From an uncultured Butyricicoccus sp. (GTDB lineage Bacteria > Bacillota > Clostridia > Oscillospirales > Butyricicoccaceae): a stretch of DNA of 9,469 bases. Position 1 is the first letter of the stretch; each line of letters opens with the position of its first letter. Positions 5,776 through 9,469 of this stretch are shown here, piece after piece. Made by a program: the position numbers and the translations under genes. The stretch is from contig USSI01000036.1 of NCBI GenBank assembly GCA_900557315.1, forward strand, positions 1-9,469. Reading direction: 5' to 3'. The notes beneath the pieces are model-generated. The model did not search any database. It was not told the DNA's origin and worked only from the letters and a program-made list of their open reading frames with translations.

Positions 5776-7059
5776 ATGCAACAAGTGACCCGAAAAAAGC
5801 TGGGCGCAGGGGTAAACCTCACCTGCGTAACCACGCCGCGCTTTAAGCGGGCGGTGCTGCGCGTCATGCTGCTGCTCCCGCTCGGCGGGCCGGACGCCGC
5901 GCTGCGCGCCTGCCTGCCGCAGGTGCTGCGCCGCGGCACGGCAAAGCTGCCCGACCTGCGCGCAATCGGTGAGGCGCTGGACGAGCTGTACGGCGCGCGC
6001 ATCGAGTCCGCTGTGCGCAAGGAAGGCGAAACGCTGTGCATCGGCTTTTTGTCCGACTGTATCGACGAAGCCTATGCCCCCGGCGCGGCCGGGCTGACCG
6101 CCCGCGTCATCCGCCTGCTGGCCGGCCTGCTGTACGACCCGTATCTGCAGGACGGCGTGTTCTGCCCGGACTATACGGCAGGCGAGCGCGAAAATTTGAT
6201 TGACCGCATCGCGGCGCAGAAAAACGACCCGCGCTCCTGGGCGCCCAAGCGGCTGACTGAGCTGATGTGCAAAGATGAGGCCTATGGCCAGCCTGCGCTC
6301 GGCACGACCGAACAGGCGCGTAAAATCACGGAAAAAAAGCTGTACGCCGCGTACCAGCGCGCGCTCGGCGAGGCGCAGGTTGAGCTGTTCTACTGCGGCA
6401 CGATGGCGCCGGACGCGGTCGAAGCCCTGTTTGCGGATACCCCGCTCGTGCGGCAGCGCGCAGGTGCGCCCTACCAGCCGCAGACGCAGATCGTGGTGCA
6501 GCCGGCGGGCGCGCCGCGCGAAGTGATCGAGGAGGAACAGGTCACGCAGGGCAAGCTGTCGCTCGGCTTCCGCACGGGCGGCCACTGCCTGACCGGCGGC
6601 GACCCGGCAGCCTGCTGGATGTTCCAGACGCTGTACGGCGGCTCAACCAGCTCCAAGCTGTTTTTGAACGTGCGCGAGCGCAAGTCGCTCTGTTACTACG
6701 CGAACGCGCAGTTTATCGCCTCCAAGGGCCTGATGATGGTCAATTCCGGCATTGAGAACAAGGATTTCGAGACTGCGCGAGACGAGATCGTGCGCCAGCT
6801 GGAGGCCTGCCGCGCGGGCGACATCACGGACGCGGAGATCGAGTCCGCGCGCAAGACGCTCACCACAAACTGGCGCGCCATGCTGGACGACCCGCTCACC
6901 CTCGAGCGCTACTGGCTCGGTCAGGCCGCCGCAGGCACGCTGGTCGCGCCCGAGGAGCGCATCGCGCAGGTGCAGGACGTCACGCGCGAGCGCATTGTCG
7001 CGGCGGCGCAGGCAACCGCACTTGACACAGTCTATTTTATGAAGGGGGCGGCGCAATGA
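5776..7059 (+). CDS. ymfF: M16-family protein YmfF, without zinc-binding motif
   Basis: An insulinase-like (M16) protein of 427 residues, two M16 halves, predicted cytoplasmic (no signal peptide). The HxxEH zinc motif expected near residues 46-52 is replaced by ACLPQVLRRGT, so this subunit should not cut by itself. It retains the C-terminal-half block GGSTSSKLFLNVRERKSLCYY (288-308), including Arg300 and Tyr307, the R/Y pair that in M16 enzymes helps bind substrate. This division matches two-chain M16 peptidases such as the mitochondrial processing peptidase. Databases often label YmfF/YmfH as EF-P 5-aminopentanol modification-associated proteins; ymfI, the reductase of that pathway, is not adjacent here. 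A GAGGA site precedes the ATG by 5 bases. The stop overlaps the ymfH start by 4 bases, consistent with 1:1 synthesis of a heterodimer. Confidence 0.9.
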   Translation: MQQVTRKKLGAGVNLTCVTTPRFKRAVLRVMLLLPLGGPDAALRACLPQVLRRGTAKLPDLRAIGEALDELYGARIESAVRKEGETLCIGFLSDCIDEAYAPGAAGLTARVIRLLAGLLYDPYLQDGVFCPDYTAGERENLIDRIAAQKNDPRSWAPKRLTELMCKDEAYGQPALGTTEQARKITEKKLYAAYQRALGEAQVELFYCGTMAPDAVEALFADTPLVRQRAGAPYQPQTQIVVQPAGAPREVIEEEQVTQGKLSLGFRTGGHCLTGGDPAACWMFQTLYGGSTSSKLFLNVRERKSLCYYANAQFIASKGLMMVNSGIENKDFETARDEIVRQLEACRAGDITDAEIESARKTLTTNWRAMLDDPLTLERYWLGQAAAGTLVAPEERIAQVQDVTRERIVAAAQATALDTVYFMKGAAQ

Positions 7060-8318
7060 CGAGGAATTATTCCGTCCTGCGCGAGCGCATGGAGACGCGC
7101 ACGCTGGCGAACGGCCTGCGCATCTGCTACCTGCCCAAGGAGGGCTTCAGCAAGACCTTTGCGATCCTCGCGGCTGATTTCGGTTCGGTGGACGCCTCGT
7201 TCACCTTGGAAGGCAGGCGGTACGACACCCCGGCGGGCGTGGCGCACTTCCTCGAGCACAAGATGTTCGAGGACGAGGACGGCAACGCGCTGCAGAAGTT
7301 CGCGCGCACGGGCGCAAGCCCGAACGCCTTCACCAGCCACACCATGACCGCCTACCACTTCTCCTGCACCGACCGGTTTGCGGAGAATCTGGAAATCCTG
7401 CTGAAATTCGTGTTCACGCCGTATTTCACCGAGGAAAACGTCGCCAAGGAACGCGGCATCATCGGGCAGGAGATCGGCATGATGGACGACACCCCGGGCT
7501 GGCAGGCCATGGTCGGCCTGTACGAAGGGCTGTACCGCGAGCATCCGGTGCGCGTGTCCATCGCGGGCAGTGTGGAGAGCATCGCCGGGATCACGCCGGA
7601 AACGCTGTATACCTGCCACCGGGCGTTCTACAGCCCGAAGAACATGGCGCTCGTGGTATGCGGCACTGCGGACTTTGACGAGGTCTGCCATATGGCGGCG
7701 CAGTTCTCCCCGCAGGAGGCGCCCGAGATCGGCCAGCGGCACTATGGCAAGCGCCGCGAGGCGGTCAACGAACTGCTGGTGACCCGCAGGATGCAGGTTT
7801 CCCAGCCGCAGTTCCTCATCGGCTTCAAGGATCACCCGCTGGAGCCGGGCGAAAGCCGCCTGCGCCGCGCGCTGCTGGGCGAACTGGCGGTGCGCATCCT
7901 GTGCGGCGACACCGCGCCGCTCTACGCCGCATTGTATGAAAAGCGCCTGATCGGCCGGGATTTCGACACGGACTATTCGCTCATCCCGGAAGGTGCATGC
8001 GCCCTGCTCGGCGGCGAGAGCCGCGACCCTGAGGCCGTGCGCGCGGCGGTGGAAAACGAGGTCGCGCGGCTTGCGCACGAGGGCGTGGACAAGGTGCTGT
8101 TTGACCGCATGAAAAAGGCGGTGTACGGCCTGCATCTGCGCGTGCTGGACGTGCCCGACGCTTACGCGCGGCAGGAAGCCACTGCCCTGTTCGCGGGCGA
8201 GCACTATCTGGACTTCGCCGCCCTGTTCGACACCATCGGCCCGGACGACGTACAGGCGATGTTCGCGCGCTGGGCGCGCCGCGACCGCTGCACGATGTCG
8301 GTCGTCGCGCCGAACTAA
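7056..8318 (+). CDS. ymfH: M16-family zinc metallopeptidase YmfH, catalytic partner of YmfF
   Basis: A 420-residue M16 peptidase with intact zinc-binding inverted motif HFLEH at 64-68, followed by the distal glutamate in ERGIIGQEIGMMDD (Glu139). His64, His68 and Glu139 are the predicted zinc ligands and Glu67 the catalytic base. Surrounding family blocks are GVAHFLEHKMFED (61-73), NAFTSHTMTAYHF (90-102) and YREHPVR near 160. No signal peptide is seen. The C-terminal half lacks a clear copy of the R/Y block seen in YmfF, so the two chains look complementary. The start codon is inside the ymfF stop (ATGA), with AGGGGG about 7 bases upstream. The substrate is unknown to me; an EF-P-related role is a database association, not something the sequence shows. 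Confidence 0.92.
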   Translation: MTRNYSVLRERMETRTLANGLRICYLPKEGFSKTFAILAADFGSVDASFTLEGRRYDTPAGVAHFLEHKMFEDEDGNALQKFARTGASPNAFTSHTMTAYHFSCTDRFAENLEILLKFVFTPYFTEENVAKERGIIGQEIGMMDDTPGWQAMVGLYEGLYREHPVRVSIAGSVESIAGITPETLYTCHRAFYSPKNMALVVCGTADFDEVCHMAAQFSPQEAPEIGQRHYGKRREAVNELLVTRRMQVSQPQFLIGFKDHPLEPGESRLRRALLGELAVRILCGDTAPLYAALYEKRLIGRDFDTDYSLIPEGACALLGGESRDPEAVRAAVENEVARLAHEGVDKVLFDRMKKAVYGLHLRVLDVPDAYARQEATALFAGEHYLDFAALFDTIGPDDVQAMFARWARRDRCTMSVVAPN

Positions 8319-8373
8319 CGGCAGTCCCGCCCAGCGGGATTGCGCAAAAAAGACAACAAAGGAAGAACTACCC

Positions 8374-9300
8374 ATGGAACATGTCATTGCTTTCCCGGCG
8401 CTCGGCCTGGAATTCACGGTCAACCGCGTTGCCGCCAATATTTTCGGTAAGGATATCTACTGGTATGGCGCGATCATCTGCATCGGCTTCATCCTTGCCG
8501 CGCTGTATGTCAACGCCCGCGTCAAAGCGTTCGGCCTCACCTCGGACCACCTGATCGACTGCCTGATTATCTGCGTGCCGGTCGGCATCGTGTGCGCGCG
8601 CATTTACTATGTGGTCTTTGAGTGGGACTATTACAGCCAGCACCCGACCGAGATCATCGCGATCTGGAACGGCGGCATTGCGATTTACGGCGCGGTGATC
8701 GGCGTGGTGATTGCGCTGTTCGTCTACAGCCGGGTCAAAAAGCTGTCATTTGCCACGCTGTGCGACCTGGCGGCGTTCGGCCTGCTGATCGGGCAGTGCG
8801 TCGGCCGCTGGGGCAACTTTGTCAACGGCGAGGCGCACGGCGGCGAGACAAGCCTGCCCTGGGGCATGTCGATCGACGGCGGCGACCCGGTGCATCCGAC
8901 CTTCCTGTACGAGTCGCTGTGGAACCTGATCGGCTTTATTGCGCTGCATTTCTACTCGAAAAAGCGCAAATTCCCGGGCGAAATGGCGCTGCTGTACGTT
9001 GCGTGGTACGGCCTCGGCCGCGCGTGGATCGAGGGCCTGCGCACGGACAGCCTGTACCTCGGCACGCTGCGCGTATCGCAGGTGCTTGCGGCGGTCAGCT
9101 GTATCATCGCCATTGCCGTGCTGGTGCGCCAGTATAACCGCATCAAGGTGCGCAAGGCATTCTATGTGCCGCCAGTGGAGCCGCCCGTAACCGAGGCGGC
9201 CGCCCAGCCCGCGGAAGATTCCGCGCAACCGGCTCCGGCGGAAAACGGCGCGCCCGCAGAAACACCCGACGCCGCATCCGGCGAAGCGGAGGAGAAATAA
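8374..9300 (+). CDS. lgt: Prolipoprotein diacylglyceryl transferase
   Basis: Transfers diacylglycerol from phosphatidylglycerol to the lipobox cysteine of prolipoproteins, the first step of lipoprotein maturation, in the membrane. The 308 residues contain about seven hydrophobic segments (near 28-45, 58-82, 100-118, 128-142, 180-193, 204-216, 235-251). Family blocks are ARIYYVVFEW (75-84), WNGGIAIYGAVIG (98-110), the signature GRWGNFVNGEAHG (144-156), HPTFLYESLWN (174-184) and YGLGRAWIEGLRTD (212-225). The E. coli His103 position is Tyr105 here, which I believe is common in Clostridia. An unusual Pro/Ala/Glu-rich tail of about 43 residues (266-308) follows the last membrane segment; it is acidic and low in complexity. 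GGA-type ribosome binding site about 10 bases upstream. It lies 55 bases after ymfH, probably same operon. Confidence 0.96.
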   Translation: MEHVIAFPALGLEFTVNRVAANIFGKDIYWYGAIICIGFILAALYVNARVKAFGLTSDHLIDCLIICVPVGIVCARIYYVVFEWDYYSQHPTEIIAIWNGGIAIYGAVIGVVIALFVYSRVKKLSFATLCDLAAFGLLIGQCVGRWGNFVNGEAHGGETSLPWGMSIDGGDPVHPTFLYESLWNLIGFIALHFYSKKRKFPGEMALLYVAWYGLGRAWIEGLRTDSLYLGTLRVSQVLAAVSCIIAIAVLVRQYNRIKVRKAFYVPPVEPPVTEAAAQPAEDSAQPAPAENGAPAETPDAASGEAEEK

Positions 9301-9302
9301 CG

Positions 9303-9318
9303 AAGGGGCAAGCCCCTT
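9303..9318 (+). other. Small hairpin between lgt and folD
   Basis: AAGGGG, a CAAG loop and CCCCTT make a compact 6-bp stem just after the lgt stop. Only three T residues (two of them in the stem) follow, so it is not a proper intrinsic terminator. It may protect the lgt 3' end or cause partial termination before folD. Confidence 0.35.
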
Positions 9319-9348
9319 TCCGACAGACAACATAAAGGAGGATACAGC

Positions 9349-9469
9349 ATGAGTGCAGTAAGAATGGACGGCAAGGCGCTTTCCGCAAAGGTGCGCGGCA
9401 GCATTTTGGCGGAAACAGAAGAACTGAAAAAGAAGGGCGTCACGCCCGGCCTCGCGGTCATCATCGTGG
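9349..9469 (+). CDS. folD: Methylenetetrahydrofolate dehydrogenase/cyclohydrolase FolD, N-terminal part (cut by window edge)
   Basis: FolD interconverts 5,10-methylene- and 10-formyl-tetrahydrofolate in one-carbon metabolism. Forty codons are present: MSAVRMDGKALSAKVRGSIL (1-20), then a charged helix and GVTPGLAVIIV near 30-40. This matches the family N-terminus (a DGK-x-x-A block and a P-x-L-A-x-I-x-V strand leading to the folate site). A very strong AAAGGAGG site lies 8 bases upstream of the ATG. The gene continues past the right edge. It follows lgt by 48 bases on the same strand. Confidence 0.92.
   Translation, partial: MSAVRMDGKALSAKVRGSILAETEELKKKGVTPGLAVIIV

Noticed and set aside
5713..6585. 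290-codon open frame on the minus strand opposite ymfF
   Set aside because: It is antisense to a well-supported M16 gene and runs into the divergent promoter region, so it cannot be a real gene alongside the ymfF start signals.
8322..8342. Hairpin between ymfH and lgt considered as a terminator
   Set aside because: A 9-bp stem (CAGTCCCGC / GCGGGATTG) is present, but on the plus strand it is followed by CGCAAAAAAG, not T residues. It would not act as an intrinsic terminator for ymfH.
7032..8438. 468-codon open frame on the minus strand
   Set aside because: It is antisense to ymfH, with intact family motifs on the plus strand. Its translation is rich in Arg, Ala, His and Val with no recognisable domain, as expected for shadow frames in GC-rich genes.

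Overview
The window looks like a housekeeping segment of a GC-rich Clostridia chromosome, probably an Oscillospiraceae/Ruminococcaceae-type gut Firmicute. That placement is an inference from four things: the gene order ylxM-ffh-rpsP-khpA-rimM-trmD, the paired M16 proteins YmfF/YmfH beside lgt, strong AGGAGG-type ribosome binding sites, and TTGACA/TATAAT promoters with 17-base spacers. No mobile element, CRISPR array, tRNA or rRNA was seen.

Layout. Left of about 5.6 kb everything reads on the minus strand. A promoter at 5634-5662 drives ylxM, ffh (SRP GTPase), rpsP (S16) and khpA. After a 288-base gap packed with hairpins come rimM and trmD, which overlap by 4 bases. A second strong promoter (1692-1720) serves rpiA and a small single-pass membrane protein with a coiled coil that I cannot name. 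A third promoter (176-204) with a leader of about 95 bases serves rplU (L21), which runs off the left edge. From about 5.7 kb rightwards genes read on the plus strand from a divergent extended -10 promoter (5708-5736): ymfF, ymfH (4-base overlap), lgt, and the start of folD, cut by the right edge.

How the genes fit together. The minus-strand cluster concerns translation and protein export: co-translational targeting (Ffh with its YlxM partner), a 30S protein (S16), a KH RNA-binding protein, the 16S maturation factor RimM, and the tRNA G37 methylase TrmD. The plus-strand group holds an apparently split M16 protease pair (YmfF without zinc ligands, YmfH with them), the lipoprotein diacylglyceryl transferase Lgt, and the folate enzyme FolD.

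The most unusual structure is at 3043-3295, between khpA and rimM. At least seven consecutive stem-loops fill the gap, two of them 33-base hairpins with the same 14-base core. One carries a T-rich tail in the direction of transcription. The array may set the ratio of ribosomal protein to modification enzymes by partial termination or RNA processing. A second small curiosity is the rplU leader, where a 9-base direct repeat flanks a palindrome. No clearly new multi-gene system was found; the rest is conserved core genome.
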